From: Akkermansiaceae bacterium
GTDB lineage: Bacteria > Verrucomicrobiota > Verrucomicrobiia > Verrucomicrobiales > Akkermansiaceae
Reading direction: 5' to 3'
Length of the DNA stretch: 5,517 nucleotides
NCBI GenBank assembly: GCA_023300205.1
Contig: JALZVD010000196.1
Coordinates: 1 to 5,517, forward strand
Of the stretch, positions 5,314 through 5,517 are shown piece by piece (positions within the stretch are counted from its first letter, which is position 1; each line of letters opens with the position of its first letter). The notes beneath the pieces are model-generated. The model searched no databases. It saw only the letters and a list, made by a program, of their open reading frames with translations, and was not told the origin of the DNA. Position numbers and translations under genes: made by a program.

Positions 5314-5517
5314 TGAAGTGGTCCCAGGAAACGGAGCCAGTGTCTTATTGATGAATTGAGCTGGTCGGATTGGGGTAATTAACCCGAAAATACGACCAAA
5401 TGAGTAAACGAAAACGAGGGCATCTGAGTGCCGAATTTAAAGCCCGAGTCGCCCGAGAGGCGATGGAGAACCAGAAGACGATTCAACAAATCGCCAAAGA
5501 CAACGACATCGCCCCGA
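5314..5517 (+). mobile_element. Left end of an IS3-family insertion sequence (continues past the window)
   Basis: A TGAAGTGGTCCCAGGAAAC terminus begins at 5314. It starts with TG and resembles IS3-family inverted repeats of the TG-AGTGGTCCCAG type. An IS3-type orfA starts 86 bases further in. The right end and target duplication lie outside the window, so the exact boundary is inferred from the TG start and the break in the upstream reading frame. Confidence 0.7.
5400..5517 (+). CDS. IS3-family transposase OrfA, N-terminal part (partial, 3' end outside window)
   Basis: ATG at 5400 opens a frame to the window end giving 39 residues: MSKRKRGHLSAEFKARVARE, then AMENQKTIQQIAKDNDIAP. The basic start, the SAEFKA-VA-EA segment and the T-I-QIA--- helix-turn-helix are the hallmarks of IS3/IS911-type OrfA (HTH_Tnp_1). 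OrfA binds the IS ends and is normally fused to the DDE transposase OrfB by programmed -1 frameshifting. The slip site and OrfB would lie past the window. No clear Shine-Dalgarno precedes the start. Whether the element is complete and active cannot be judged here. Confidence 0.88.
   Translation, partial: MSKRKRGHLSAEFKARVAREAMENQKTIQQIAKDNDIAP

Noticed and set aside
5373..5385. GGGTAATTAACCC dyad before the IS orfA as an operator
   Set aside because: It is a short, AT-centred palindrome easily found by chance. No partner site or regulator is visible.

Overview
The window looks like an accessory surface-polysaccharide locus of a Gram-negative bacterium. I lean towards Verrucomicrobiota (Opitutae-like). 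The leads are a C-terminal tail resembling a PEP-CTERM sorting signal, an SRAP remnant of the MCN.../MRWGF/LIPMASYYEW type, and mid-range GC. This assignment is inference from recalled family style, not from a search.

Left part (1-1304): the last 36 codons of a DUF1287-family protein (2-112) are followed at once by a wrecked SRAP (SOS response-associated peptidase, YedK/HMCES) gene (117-685). One of its frameshifts is plainly caused by a 14-bp tandem duplication. A strong hairpin with an A-tract (695-727) is an intrinsic terminator for the minus strand. Upstream of it lies a broken minus-strand gene (758-1184) for a small secreted protein with a signal peptide and a degenerate PEP-CTERM tail.

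Middle (1305-1695): 391 bases with no supportable gene. They hold two good hairpins and form the leader of the rightward operon.

Right part (1696-5178): a tightly packed plus-strand operon. It encodes a UDP-HexNAc 4,6-dehydratase-like SDR (1696-2904), an extended SDR epimerase/reductase (2910-3812), a short ORF that looks like the C-terminal remnant of a sugar-1-phosphate nucleotidyltransferase (3809-4063), and a GT4 glycosyltransferase (4057-5178). Junctions are a 5-base gap, an ATGA overlap and a 7-base overlap, so expression is probably translationally coupled. Together the enzymes would make a nucleotide-activated deoxy or keto-reduced amino sugar and add it to a lipid-linked glycan.

Right edge (5179-5517): a short membrane-protein-like reading frame is cut by the left end of an IS3-family insertion sequence (from about 5314). 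The orfA of that element begins at 5400 and runs off the window.

The main theme is gene decay around an intact sugar-modification core: three or four broken genes and one IS in 5.5 kb. I did not find a convincing new defence or regulatory system. The most interesting items are the traceable lesions, the retained nucleotidyltransferase stub, the degenerate nucleotide-binding motif of the second SDR, and the structured leader.
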